Shown in pieces: positions 43,417 through 50,993 of a stretch of 50,993 nt of DNA. Source of the DNA: Flavobacteriaceae bacterium (GTDB lineage Bacteria; Bacteroidota; Bacteroidia; Flavobacteriales; Flavobacteriaceae). Under the pieces are notes generated by a model. It was not told the origin of the DNA. It saw nothing but the letters and a program-made list of their open reading frames with translations, and did not search any database. Positions within the stretch are counted from its first letter, which is position 1. Each line of letters opens with the position of its first letter. The DNA lies in assembly GCA_024644725.1 (NCBI GenBank), contig JAHEHE010000011.1:1-50993 (forward strand). The letters are read 5' to 3'. The position numbers and the translations under genes are program-made.

Positions 43417-45615
43417 ATGAAAAAGAGAATCTTTCTTTTTTTTCTGATTTTTGGTTGGGTTTGGGGAGCCAATGCACAAACCAAGGAGGTTCATGTCAAA
43501 TGGGTCGACAGTGGCATTGAGCTCGATGGTGAGCTCAACGAGGCCGCCTGGTCTGAGGCTCTTCCTGCTACGGATTTCTGGCAGCATTTCCCAACGGATT
43601 CGTTGCAAGCGACCTACCAGACCGAGATTCGTATGCTTTACGACGAGAAGTTCCTGTACGTGGGTATCATCGTTTATGCACCTGGCAAGGATTACGTCGT
43701 GCCTTCGTTGCGTCGTGATTTCCGGGCAAGGGGCAACGACAACATCAGCCTTATGTTCGACACGTTCAATGATGGCAACAATGCGTTTTTCTTTGGGACC
43801 AACCCCGAAGGTGTGCAACGAGAAGCCTTGATAGCGGGAGGAGGCTCAGGTGGGACTGGGGGCTTCAATACCTCTTGGGATGTGAAATGGCAGAATGCCT
43901 CGAGCATGGGGGATGACTATTATATTTCTGAAATGAAAATTCCCATGTTTTCATTCAAGTTTAGAGAAGGAGAGACAAAATGGCGGTTCAACGCCTATCG
44001 CTTCGATACTCAATCAAACGAATGGAGTACCTGGATGAATATTCCCCAGAACCAGGTGATCTTCAACCTGGCCTTCATGGGAGACATGATCTTTGAAAAA
44101 CCCCTGGGCAAATCAAAGACCCCCTTTGCTGTGATTCCCTATGTTGCTGGTAATGTGACCCAGGATTTTGATGCCAACTCTACGGAAACCGATGCTTCGT
44201 TTGGAGGTGATGCCAAGATTCCCCTCGGCAACAGCATGAATCTCGATTTGACCGTGAATCCTGATTTTTCGCAGGTGGAGGCTGATGAACTCGTAGTGAA
44301 TCTCACGCGTTTCGAAGTTTTGCTTCCGGAACGACGCCAGTTCTTCATTGATAATGGAGACCTTTTCGCGGATTTTGGCAACAGTCGGGCAGCCAACCCA
44401 TTTTTCTCACGTCGAATAGGTATTGCAGAAGATATTGAAGGTGACAATATTGCCAACCAGATCCTTGGAGGTGTCCGTCTGAGCGGCAAGCTGAACACGA
44501 ATCTTAGGCTCGGGGTCCTGAATATCCAGACGGCGGAAGACAAAGAAAATGAAATTCCGACCAACAACAATACAGTCATCGCACTCCAGCAAAAGGTTTT
44601 CAGTCGCTCCAACATCGGCTTCATTTTTGTGAACAGACAGGTTACCAAATCGACAGATTTCATAGAAGAGGCCGAAGAATTCAACAGGGTGATCGGACTG
44701 GATTACAATCTGCTGTCGGAAGATAATAAGTGGGTGGGTAAATTCTACATGCACAAGTCGTTTACCCCCGAGTCGGGGGACCAGGATTTGTCATCAGGGG
44801 CTTTTTTGGAGTACAACTCCCGGTTCTGGAAGTTCAACCTGGGAGGACGATATGTCGGAGAGGACTTTCAGGCAGACCTGGGCTTCGTGAGGAGAAATGA
44901 CATTCTCCAGGTGGATCCGGTTGCCACGAGGATCTTTTATCCGACAGACTCAAAGATAAACACCCACACCATCGAAGTCCGAGGAAATTCCACCTGGGCC
45001 CCGGAACTTGACATGCAACATACCGATGCCTTTGTGGACGTAGAGTACCAAATAAGATTCAAGAATCAGAATCAGATTGAAATGGCACTCAACAGCAGAT
45101 ACACCTATTTGTTGGAAGAATTCGATCCGACAGGGTCAGACGACGGGGTGCCGTTGCCCGCCTTTTCGGATTATTACTACACCAAGTTTGACTTTACCTT
45201 TGAATCCGACAGGAGAAAGCCATTTTCGTTCACTGCACGAACCGACCTCGGTCAGTTTTTCAACGGGAACCGGTATTCATTGACAAGCGATTTTCGTCTG
45301 AGGCTACAACCCTTTTTCACGGCCTCTTTCAGGTCGAGCGTGAACTATATCGATCTCCCGGATCCGTATCCTACAGAGACGATTTGGTTCGTGGGCCCCA
45401 GAATGGAATTCACCTTTTCCAAGAATGTCTTTTGGTCTACCTTCATCCAGTTCAACAGCCAGGACGAGGATTTTACGATCAATTCGAGGTTGCAATGGCG
45501 ATTCAGACCACTATCGGACCTCTTTCTCGTTTACAATGACAATTACAAGACTACGCCTTTCGGGCCCAGTACAAGGGCTGTCATCCTGAAATTCACTTAT
45601 TGGATCAACATTTGA
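43417..45615 (+). CDS. DUF5916 outer-membrane protein with N-terminal CBM9-like domain
   Basis: A 732-residue protein. I use ATG 43417, which begins a clean signal peptide (MKKRIFLFFLIFGWVWGANA); the frame is open from 43342 but lacks a signal there. Residues about 25-215 resemble carbohydrate-binding family 9-like domains (IELDGELNEAAWSEA, LYDEKFLYVGIIVYAP, GNDNISLMFDTFNDG). The remainder is DUF5916: NPDFSQVEADELVVNLTRFE, FFSRRIGI, then repeated amphipathic strands to a C-terminal aromatic strand (LKFTYWINI), consistent with a beta barrel. Widespread in flavobacteria, function unknown; protein or glycan handling at the outer membrane has been guessed. Confidence 0.9.
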   Translation: MKKRIFLFFLIFGWVWGANAQTKEVHVKWVDSGIELDGELNEAAWSEALPATDFWQHFPTDSLQATYQTEIRMLYDEKFLYVGIIVYAPGKDYVVPSLRRDFRARGNDNISLMFDTFNDGNNAFFFGTNPEGVQREALIAGGGSGGTGGFNTSWDVKWQNASSMGDDYYISEMKIPMFSFKFREGETKWRFNAYRFDTQSNEWSTWMNIPQNQVIFNLAFMGDMIFEKPLGKSKTPFAVIPYVAGNVTQDFDANSTETDASFGGDAKIPLGNSMNLDLTVNPDFSQVEADELVVNLTRFEVLLPERRQFFIDNGDLFADFGNSRAANPFFSRRIGIAEDIEGDNIANQILGGVRLSGKLNTNLRLGVLNIQTAEDKENEIPTNNNTVIALQQKVFSRSNIGFIFVNRQVTKSTDFIEEAEEFNRVIGLDYNLLSEDNKWVGKFYMHKSFTPESGDQDLSSGAFLEYNSRFWKFNLGGRYVGEDFQADLGFVRRNDILQVDPVATRIFYPTDSKINTHTIEVRGNSTWAPELDMQHTDAFVDVEYQIRFKNQNQIEMALNSRYTYLLEEFDPTGSDDGVPLPAFSDYYYTKFDFTFESDRRKPFSFTARTDLGQFFNGNRYSLTSDFRLRLQPFFTASFRSSVNYIDLPDPYPTETIWFVGPRMEFTFSKNVFWSTFIQFNSQDEDFTINSRLQWRFRPLSDLFLVYNDNYKTTPFGPSTRAVILKFTYWINI

Positions 45616-45710
45616 TGTTCTAAAACTCCTTTTTGTGAAAAGCTTCCAAATAGCCTGTGCCATCAAGGGAGAATTTACTATTTTCATCCCCTGACCAACT
45701 ACGCTCTCTT

Positions 45711-47018
45711 ATGAACAATGCACCTGTTTTTACTAGTGATACCATCGTCTTCGGGCTCCTGATGATCACCCTCGGATTTATCTTTTACACCTCCTCTCTG
45801 AAAAAGGGATTTTGGAAGAAGTTTTACAGTATTGTTCCTGCACTATTCATGGCCTACATGCTTCCTGCCGTTTTAACCACGCTTGGATTGATCGCTCCTG
45901 AATGGGAGACGGTCTCAGAGGACGGTGAGGTCATCGAACATGCATCCAATCTATATTTCATGTCAAGTCGTTACCTCCTGCCTGCAGCTTTGGTGCTCAT
46001 GACACTGAGTATCGATCTTAAAGCGGTTTTTAATCTCGGGTGGAAGGCTCTTGCGATGTTTTTTACCGGTACTCTAGGCATTATCATTGGGGGGCCGATT
46101 GCCATCCTCATTATTTCGGCGATATCTCCTGAGGTTGTGGGAGGTGCCGGACCGGATGCCGTATGGCGGGGTCTGGCCACCCTGGCGGGAAGCTGGATTG
46201 GTGGTGGCGCCAACCAGACGGCCATGCTGGAGATCTACGGCTACAATCAGAAGCTTTATGGAGGCATGGTATTCGTAGATATCGTTGTAGCCAATATCTG
46301 GATGGCGATCATCCTCATAGGTATCGGTCGATCCGATCGAATAGACAAATGGCTCAAGGCCGACAATAGGGCCATTGAGGAACTGAAGGAAAAAGTGACA
46401 TCCTTCAGCAAGAAAGTGGAAAGGAACCCGACCCTGACAGATCTGATGATCATGACGGGGATTTCCTTCGGAACGGTCAGCCTGGCGCATTTTGCAGCGG
46501 GATACCTGGGAGATTTTTTCTCGGTATGGGTCAATGGGTTTGAGAATCAGACCACAAGAAACATATTTACCTTCCTCGGTTCTTCTTTCTTCTGGATGAT
46601 CAGTCTTTCGACTTTGGCAGCCATACTGCTGTCGTTTACCAGGGCGAGAAACTACGAGGGCGCAGGTGCGAGCAGGATAGGAAGCGTATTTATCTATATT
46701 TTGGTAGCGAGCATCGGGATGAAAATGGATCTGACGCTGATACTGGACAATGTCGGTTTGGTGGCCGTGGGCATGGTATGGATGGCCATACACGCCGGAT
46801 TACTGATTTTGGTGGCTAAATTGATCAGGGCGCCCTATTTCTTCTTGGCGGTGGGAAGCCAGGCCAATGTCGGGGGAGCCGCTTCGGCTCCCGTGGTTGC
46901 ATCCGCTTTTCACCCGTCGCTGGCGACAGTCGGAGTTTTGCTGGCTGTTTTCGGATATGCCGTAGGTACCGTTGGTGCCATTGCCTGTACGATCCTCATG
47001 CAACTGGCATCCCCTTGA
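45711..47018 (+). CDS. DUF819 family membrane protein (YjcL-like)
   Basis: A 435-residue polytopic protein, about 12 helices, from ATG 45711; a GTG at 45657 would add 18 polar residues unlike the family. Recognisable segments are MAYMLPAVLTTLGLI, GTLGIIIGGPIAILI, the glycine-rich GSWIGGGANQTAMLEIY near residues 162-178, and VGSQANVGGAASAPVVASAF near 383-402. The two repeated GG-rich half motifs resemble inverted-topology transporters, so a transport function is likely, but no substrate is known for DUF819. Monocistronic as far as visible. Confidence 0.88.
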   Translation: MNNAPVFTSDTIVFGLLMITLGFIFYTSSLKKGFWKKFYSIVPALFMAYMLPAVLTTLGLIAPEWETVSEDGEVIEHASNLYFMSSRYLLPAALVLMTLSIDLKAVFNLGWKALAMFFTGTLGIIIGGPIAILIISAISPEVVGGAGPDAVWRGLATLAGSWIGGGANQTAMLEIYGYNQKLYGGMVFVDIVVANIWMAIILIGIGRSDRIDKWLKADNRAIEELKEKVTSFSKKVERNPTLTDLMIMTGISFGTVSLAHFAAGYLGDFFSVWVNGFENQTTRNIFTFLGSSFFWMISLSTLAAILLSFTRARNYEGAGASRIGSVFIYILVASIGMKMDLTLILDNVGLVAVGMVWMAIHAGLLILVAKLIRAPYFFLAVGSQANVGGAASAPVVASAFHPSLATVGVLLAVFGYAVGTVGAIACTILMQLASP

Positions 47019-47067
47019 AAGGAGTTCAGAAAAGAGAGCAGGAGCTAGTTTTATCGGGATTTTCTAA

Positions 47068-47075
47068 TATATTTG
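47068..47075 (+). promoter_or_regulatory. Candidate -7 element (TATATTTG) for the DUF4369 lipoprotein gene
   Basis: Exact match to TAnnTTTG, 19 bp before ATG 47095, so any leader would be short. An ideal TTG upstream is missing. Confidence 0.45.
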
Positions 47076-47094
47076 CCGCCATAAAACTGAAAGG

Positions 47095-47808
47095 ATGAAG
47101 AAGATTGCGCTTTGGATGATGGTCATTGCCATGGCAGCGGCTTGTAGCCGGGAGGCGGACAACACAATGTACGTAAAAGGGACGATCAAGGGGTTGAAAA
47201 AAGGCACCCTTTACCTTCAAAAACAGATGGATTCACTTATTGTCTCAGTGGATTCTGCCTTTGTCGAAGGAACAGACACCTTTATGCTTCAGGATGAGAT
47301 TGAGAGCCCCGAGATGTACTACCTGACCCTGGGAACCGGAGATAAGAAAATTGCTTTTTTCGGAGAAAGAGACACGGTCTACGTCAGTTCAAACCTCGAT
47401 AAATTCGCAATCAAGGCGAAGGTAACCGGATCAGAGAATCAAGCCCTTTTGGACAAATATTACGATATGGCCAAGAAATTCAATGATCAAAACCTGGATC
47501 TGATCAAGGAGGAATTTGAGGCCAGGAAAAAAGGCAGTCAGGACTCCATCGCTGAAGTGGAAAAGAAAATGAACAACTGGACAAGGCGCAGGTATCTGTA
47601 TACCACGAACTTCGCGATCAACAACGGATCGTATGAGGTTTCGCCTTACATCGCACTTACAGAGCTCGCAGATGCCAATGTGGCGCTACTCGATACGATC
47701 AACAGTTCGCTTTCGGATGAGGTAAGAGCCTCGAAATACGGGAAGCAGTTGAATCGATTCATACAGAGCATCAAAGAAAATCAGGTCGGGGAGAACCCGT
47801 CCAACTGA
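47095..47808 (+). CDS. DUF4369-type lipoprotein
   Basis: A 237-residue lipoprotein with lipobox AAAC at residues 14-17. The mature N-terminal half has the DUF4369 pattern (VKGTIKGLKKGTLYLQKQMDSLIVSVDSA...FMLQDEIESPEMYYLTLG), a beta-sandwich often found in front of thioredoxin-like domains in Bacteroidota; here the thioredoxin part is absent and a helical, charged segment follows (KKFNDQNLDLIKEEFEARKKG). Function unknown. Convergent with the AIM24 gene, 15 bp apart. Confidence 0.88.
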   Translation: MKKIALWMMVIAMAAACSREADNTMYVKGTIKGLKKGTLYLQKQMDSLIVSVDSAFVEGTDTFMLQDEIESPEMYYLTLGTGDKKIAFFGERDTVYVSSNLDKFAIKAKVTGSENQALLDKYYDMAKKFNDQNLDLIKEEFEARKKGSQDSIAEVEKKMNNWTRRRYLYTTNFAINNGSYEVSPYIALTELADANVALLDTINSSLSDEVRASKYGKQLNRFIQSIKENQVGENPSN

Positions 47809-47823
47809 TTCGAGGCGCATCTG

Positions 47824-48624
47824 TTAAAACCGGTTGTCACCATCGAGAAGGTCTCCCAATCCGCCGAGAATACTTCCTTCACCCCGGCTTTTGCCTCCTG
47901 ATTTTGGGGCGTATGCCAAGACCCTGTTTGCCAATCGGCTAAAAGGCAGAGATTGGATCGCAACAGTTCCGGGTCCGCGCAGCGTGGCAAAAAACATGCC
48001 TTCTCCGCCGAAGATCGTATTTCGAATTCCACCTACGAATTCTATGTCATAGTCAACTGTGCGACTGAATCCAACCAGGCAGCCCGTATCCACGCGCAGC
48101 ATCTCGCCGGCTTTCAATTCCCTCTTTACCACGGTTCCGCTGGCGTGCAGGAATGCCAATCCGTCTCCCTGGACTTTCTGCATGATAAATCCTTCTCCGC
48201 CAAAGAGACCGCGACCGATTTTTTTGGAGAACTCAATGCTTATGGAAACCCCCTTGGCGGCACATAGAAAAGCGTCTTTCTGGCAGATGAACTCTCCGTT
48301 GAAATCGGTCAGATGGACGGGAATGATCTTTCCGGGGTAGGGGGAGGCAAAGGAGATTTTGCGCTTCTGACCGGACGCGTTTGTAAACACCGTCATAAAG
48401 AGGCTCTCACCCGTCAAAATTCGCTTCCCGGCTGAGAACAGACTTCCCAAAATGTCTTTGGACTGTCCTGAACCGTCTCCAAAGATGGTGTCCATGGTAA
48501 TATTGTCATCCATCATCATGAAGCTGCCCGACTCTGCGACGACCCCTTCATGCGGATCGAGCTCGATTTCTACGAATTGCATTTCTTCTCCGTGAATTTC
48601 GTAATCGATTTCATGTGCTGTCAT
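47824..48624 (-). CDS. AIM24 / TIGR00266 family protein
   Basis: A 266-residue cytoplasmic beta-rich protein of the AIM24 (TIGR00266) family. Key segments are [27 protein letters not shown] (N-terminal), [36 protein letters not shown], and [22 protein letters not shown]. The C-terminal glycine-rich stretch [19 protein letters not shown] is common in this family. Homologues are widespread in bacteria and in yeast mitochondria; the molecular function is not established. It follows the DUF4442 gene by 29 bp on the minus strand. Confidence 0.92.
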   Translation of the reverse strand: MTAHEIDYEIHGEEMQFVEIELDPHEGVVAESGSFMMMDDNITMDTIFGDGSGQSKDILGSLFSAGKRILTGESLFMTVFTNASGQKRKISFASPYPGKIIPVHLTDFNGEFICQKDAFLCAAKGVSISIEFSKKIGRGLFGGEGFIMQKVQGDGLAFLHASGTVVKRELKAGEMLRVDTGCLVGFSRTVDYDIEFVGGIRNTIFGGEGMFFATLRGPGTVAIQSLPFSRLANRVLAYAPKSGGKSRGEGSILGGLGDLLDGDNRF

Positions 48625-48653
48625 AACTGAGGGTATTAAGATTTTACAAGGTA

Positions 48654-49112
48654 TTATGATTTTACTTTGATGCTCCAGGTAAACTCGAATGAAGATACCT
48701 TTTCGTATTGTTCGTTGAACCCTTCTGCCTGCAACAGGAAGGTCTGTCCTTCACCCGTTTTTATCGATCGCTCGATCGCCTCGTCAATGCGTGAGCCCTG
48801 ATCGCAATTGAAGGTGATCAAGCCTGTTGCCTTCTTGAAAAAATCTCCCTCCTGGTGAACGACCAGCATGGAGATCTTTTTTTTGGACTCCTTTATTTTC
48901 TTCATGACCAAAAGACCGGTTACCAACTCTGCAGCCATGCCCTGGGTGGCCCAGTACAAAGATTTAAAAGGGTTCTGATTGATCCACTTGTGACGTACCG
49001 AAGCCATGGCCTCATTGTCGGATATCCCTGTCACCCGGATGCCCGAGAAATAGGCAGAAGGAAGTTTAAGAGCTAAAAATCGATTTAGGTTGGAAACGCT
49101 GAATTTCGTCAT
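48654..49112 (-). CDS. DUF4442 hotdog-fold protein
   Basis: A 152-residue protein with the hotdog-thioesterase-like pattern of DUF4442: [23 protein letters not shown] at residues 18-40, [20 protein letters not shown] (the helix) and a C-terminal sheet. Family members resemble acyl-CoA thioesterases of the PaaI type, but activity has not been shown and no catalytic residue can be named with confidence. Co-oriented with and 29 bp upstream of the AIM24 gene. Confidence 0.85.
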   Translation of the reverse strand: MTKFSVSNLNRFLALKLPSAYFSGIRVTGISDNEAMASVRHKWINQNPFKSLYWATQGMAAELVTGLLVMKKIKESKKKISMLVVHQEGDFFKKATGLITFNCDQGSRIDEAIERSIKTGEGQTFLLQAEGFNEQYEKVSSFEFTWSIKVKS

Positions 49113-49204
49113 AAACTGGTGTTAGACCCCTAAATTACGACAATTTGAGTGATTCAGAGCCGAATGCAGAATGTTAAAAATATGTTAAAATATAGTACTG
49201 TGTA

Positions 49205-49236
49205 TTGCATAGTATTGTCTTTTGTATATATATTTG
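49205..49236 (+). promoter_or_regulatory. Bacteroidota-type promoter of the DUF4870-PadR-PspC operon
   Basis: TTG (49205-49207), 21 bp, then TATATTTG (49229-49236). Both elements match the primary sigma-factor consensus of Bacteroidota and the spacing is right. The start codon at 49265 gives a leader of about 20 nt. This is the best promoter match I found in the window. Confidence 0.65.
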
Positions 49237-49264
49237 CATAAGAAAGTATTATATACATTTAATT

Positions 49265-49660
49265 ATGTCAACGAAGAACGATAACAACACGGCTTTTTTA
49301 ATTCACCTTTCCGCTTTTTTCGGATATGTGATTCCCTTCGGAGCCATCGTAGGTCCGTTGGTGATTTGGGAGATCAACAAGGAAAAAAGTGAATTCGTGA
49401 ATGAGAACGGCAAGGAGGCCATCAATTTTAACCTGAGCTATTTGTTGTATACTTTTTTATTGGGCCTTTCCGTCGTTCCCTTTATCATTCGTACCGTGAT
49501 GTCTGAGTTCCATCATCTTGACCTGTTCGGCATTATTACCGCAGGATCGCTTATCGGACTCATTGCTATCGTAAAATTTGTTTTGATCATTCTCGCGGCT
49601 GTTTCGGCGAATCAGGGCGAAGTGTATCATTATCCCCTAACAATCAAATTCATCAAATAA
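49265..49660 (+). CDS. DUF4870 membrane protein
   Basis: A 131-residue protein with three or four helices (AFLIHLSAFFGYVIPFGAIVGPLVIW, YLLYTFLLGLSVVPFIIRTV, IITAGSLIGLIAIVKFVLIILAAVSA). The DUF4870/Tic20-like motif NENGKEAINFNLSY lies near residues 52-65, between helices 1 and 2. The start is ATG 49265; the frame is open further upstream, across the promoter, to 49205. First gene of an operon with a PadR regulator and a PspC protein, an arrangement seen in other flavobacteria and suggestive of envelope-stress response. Confidence 0.88.
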   Translation: MSTKNDNNTAFLIHLSAFFGYVIPFGAIVGPLVIWEINKEKSEFVNENGKEAINFNLSYLLYTFLLGLSVVPFIIRTVMSEFHHLDLFGIITAGSLIGLIAIVKFVLIILAAVSANQGEVYHYPLTIKFIK

Positions 49661-49670
49661 AATCAATATC

Positions 49671-49736
49671 ATGATCGATCTAATATTATCCATCGTCATA
49701 TACATCGTCAATACATTGCCCTCCATTCTGTTTTAG
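49671..49736 (+). CDS. Possible 21-residue hydrophobic peptide
   Basis: ATG 49671 to TAG 49736 encodes MIDLILSIVIYIVNTLPSIL plus a final Phe, almost entirely one membrane helix. It starts 10 bp after the DUF4870 stop and ends 44 bp before the PadR start, in the same operon. No clear Shine-Dalgarno is present, but neighbours also lack one. Small membrane peptides often accompany phage-shock-type genes, so it is listed, but such a short frame can occur by chance. Confidence 0.35.
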   Translation: MIDLILSIVIYIVNTLPSILF

Positions 49737-49780
49737 CTGTGGAGTCAAGAGAAGAGTATTAAAAGAATAAAAAGAAAAAC

Positions 49781-50131
49781 ATGAAGATAGAAAACACAAA
49801 AGCACAAATGCGCAAAGGGGTTCTGGAGTTTTGCATCCTTTCCATTCTATCGAAGGGCGATGCATACACTTCAGAAATTCTTTCCCAGTTGAAGGACGCG
49901 AAGCTGCTTGTGGTTGAAGGAACGGTATATCCCTTATTGACCAGGCTCAAGAATGCGGGTCTTCTCAGCTACAGATGGGAAGAATCCACATCGGGTCCGC
50001 CTAGAAAATACTACGGTCTGACTGAGACGGGAAAGATTTTCCTGTCCGGATTGAACACAACCTGGAACGAGCTGGTAGCAGCCGTTCAGATAGTCACAAA
50101 GAATAACGAATCAAAATCAACGAAAAAATGA
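49781..50131 (+). CDS. PadR-family transcriptional regulator
   Basis: A 116-residue winged-helix regulator. The PadR pattern is clear: MRKGVLEFCILSILSKGDAYT at the start of the helix-turn-helix (about residues 10-30), VVEGTVYPLLTRLKNAGLL for the recognition helix, and the wing SGPPRKYYGLTETGK. The C-terminal helix is short, as in the small PadR-s2 class. It overlaps the PspC gene by 4 bp (ATGA) and probably represses this operon in response to an envelope signal. Confidence 0.93.
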   Translation: MKIENTKAQMRKGVLEFCILSILSKGDAYTSEILSQLKDAKLLVVEGTVYPLLTRLKNAGLLSYRWEESTSGPPRKYYGLTETGKIFLSGLNTTWNELVAAVQIVTKNNESKSTKK

Positions 50132-50993
50132 ACAAGACAATCAATATAAACCTGGGTGGCGTATTTTTTCACATCGATGAAATCGCTTATCAAAAGCTGA
50201 AAGGATATCTGGATGCGATTCGAAGGTCATTGAGTGATGACCCTCAGGGCAGGGATGAGATCATCACCGATATTGAGACGCGTATAGGAGAATTGTTGTC
50301 TGATAAAATCAAGGACGTTCGCCAGGTTGTCAACGAATCGGATATCGAAGAGGTGATCGAGGTCATGGGGCGACCCGAAGACTATATGGTCGACGACGAG
50401 ATCTTCAGCGATGACAGCTACACAGGATATGGCAAAAGAAGAACCAAAAAACTCTATCGCGACGGCAGTGACAAGTTTCTCGGAGGGGTCTCCTCGGGAA
50501 TTGCACACTATCTCAACGTAGATGTGATCTGGATACGACTCGGATGGCTGGTCGCGGCGTTTGGTTTCGGCTTTGGATTCATTGTATATCCATTGTTATG
50601 GATCCTGCTGCCTGAGGCCACCACAACGGCAGAAAAGCTTGAGATGGAAGGTGAGCCCGTGAACATCAGCAACATTGAAAAAAAAATCCGTGACGAGATC
50701 TCACAAGCTTCGGCACGTGTGAAGGACGGGATCGAAGACGTCTCTGAGAAAGTCAAGAATGCTGATTACAAAAGTTATGGAGAAAAGGCCAAATCGGGTT
50801 CCCAGGATTTTATAGAAACCCTTGGAAAAATATTTGTCACTGTCTTCATGATCATCGGCAAATTCATCGGGGTATTACTGGTCATCATCGCCGTGGTGAC
50901 CATTTTGGCTCTTTTGATCAGCCTGTTTACAATAGGCTCCATGGACTTCCTCCATCACGAATGGTTCAGCTATGACTCCTTTTTCTACAATTC
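50128..50993 (+). CDS. PspC-domain membrane protein (partial, C-terminus outside window)
   Basis: About 288 residues seen; the frame is open at the window end. Residues 1-100 are a cytoplasmic domain (INLGGVFFHIDEIAYQKL, with a SDIEEVIEVMGRPEDY segment). A PspC domain follows at about 110-175: KKLYRDGSDKFLGGVSSGIA, then HYLNVDVIWIRLGW and YPLLWILLPE. A charged helical part (KIRDEISQASARVKDG) and at least one membrane helix (FIGVLLVIIAVVTILALL) come next. PspC proteins act in the phage-shock response to membrane damage. Coupled to padR by a 4-bp overlap. Confidence 0.92.
   Translation, partial: MNKTININLGGVFFHIDEIAYQKLKGYLDAIRRSLSDDPQGRDEIITDIETRIGELLSDKIKDVRQVVNESDIEEVIEVMGRPEDYMVDDEIFSDDSYTGYGKRRTKKLYRDGSDKFLGGVSSGIAHYLNVDVIWIRLGWLVAAFGFGFGFIVYPLLWILLPEATTTAEKLEMEGEPVNISNIEKKIRDEISQASARVKDGIEDVSEKVKNADYKSYGEKAKSGSQDFIETLGKIFVTVFMIIGKFIGVLLVIIAVVTILALLISLFTIGSMDFLHHEWFSYDSFFYN

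Noticed and set aside
46074..46793. A 239-codon minus-strand frame inside the DUF819 gene
   Set aside because: Antisense shadow with a composition unlike any known protein; the sense frame is a well-defined polytopic membrane protein.
1..50993. Mobile elements, CRISPR arrays, prophage genes, tRNA and rRNA genes
   Set aside because: No transposase, integrase, direct-repeat array, phage structural gene or cloverleaf-like sequence was seen on reading the intergenic regions; gene order and coding style look uniform throughout.

Overview
The window looks like a stretch of ordinary chromosome from a marine-type member of the Bacteroidota, most likely family Flavobacteriaceae. The grounds are: protein families typical of that group (DUF5916/CBM9 outer-membrane protein, DUF4369 lipoprotein, DUF4421, DUF6787, DUF819, a LytS/LytTR pair, a porin-PII-Amt operon, a fused HemC-HemD); Bacteroidota-type promoter elements (TAnnTTTG, in one case with TTG 21 bp upstream); AT-rich leaders with few clear Shine-Dalgarno sequences; and signal peptides ending in NAQ/SAQ. 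Genus cannot be fixed from sequence alone. I found no rRNA, tRNA, CRISPR array, prophage or insertion sequence. Coding density is high and the gene order looks undisturbed.

Layout. (1) 1-4257, minus strand: a tight operon of GntP-type permease, RidA, a D-threonine aldolase/D-serine dehydratase-type PLP enzyme, a small lipoprotein and an M19 dipeptidase cut by the window edge; it looks like uptake and breakdown of a D-amino acid. (2) 4580-6314, minus: prfB and a HAD hydrolase. (3) 6408-14813, plus: secreted metzincin-type protease, an Nramp-like transporter lacking the metal-site residues, pxpA-pxpB-pxpC (5-oxoprolinase), L-threonine aldolase and a secreted M28 peptidase, joined by overlaps or very short gaps; then msrA. 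(4) 15504-25018: nearly complete heme pathway, hemA-hemCD-hemB-hemL-hemE-hemN on the minus strand, with hemH-hemJ diverging on the plus strand. (5) 25022-31905: small membrane proteins, a dicarboxylate/amino-acid symporter, FabH, HtpG, a VanX-type D-Ala-D-Ala dipeptidase and an S1/P1 nuclease. (6) 31935-34781, minus: porin-PII-Amt nitrogen operon with a good terminator and two spaced dyads upstream. (7) 35106-38538: a DUF4177/ribbon-helix-helix pair, DUF4421 protein, and a nucleotidyltransferase-sugar kinase pair. (8) 38558-41054: LytTR response regulator, LytS-type kinase, divergent PepSY-like protein. (9) 41086-49112: dienelactone hydrolase, lipoprotein esterase, DUF5916 protein, DUF819 membrane protein, DUF4369 lipoprotein, AIM24 and DUF4442 proteins. 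(10) 49205-50993: DUF4870, a possible 21-residue membrane peptide, PadR regulator and PspC protein (cut by the window edge).

The window suggests an organism feeding on protein and amino acids: secreted proteases, scavenging of pyroglutamate, D-amino acids and D-Ala-D-Ala, symporters, and ammonium control. The most interesting points are the Nramp-like protein without metal ligands inside a protease-5-oxoprolinase operon; the permease-RidA-PLP enzyme operon, whose HxC metal motif points to D-serine dehydratase rather than aldolase; the paired dyads five helical turns apart upstream of the porin-PII-Amt operon; and the cysteine-rich insert in ferrochelatase. No wholly new system was found.
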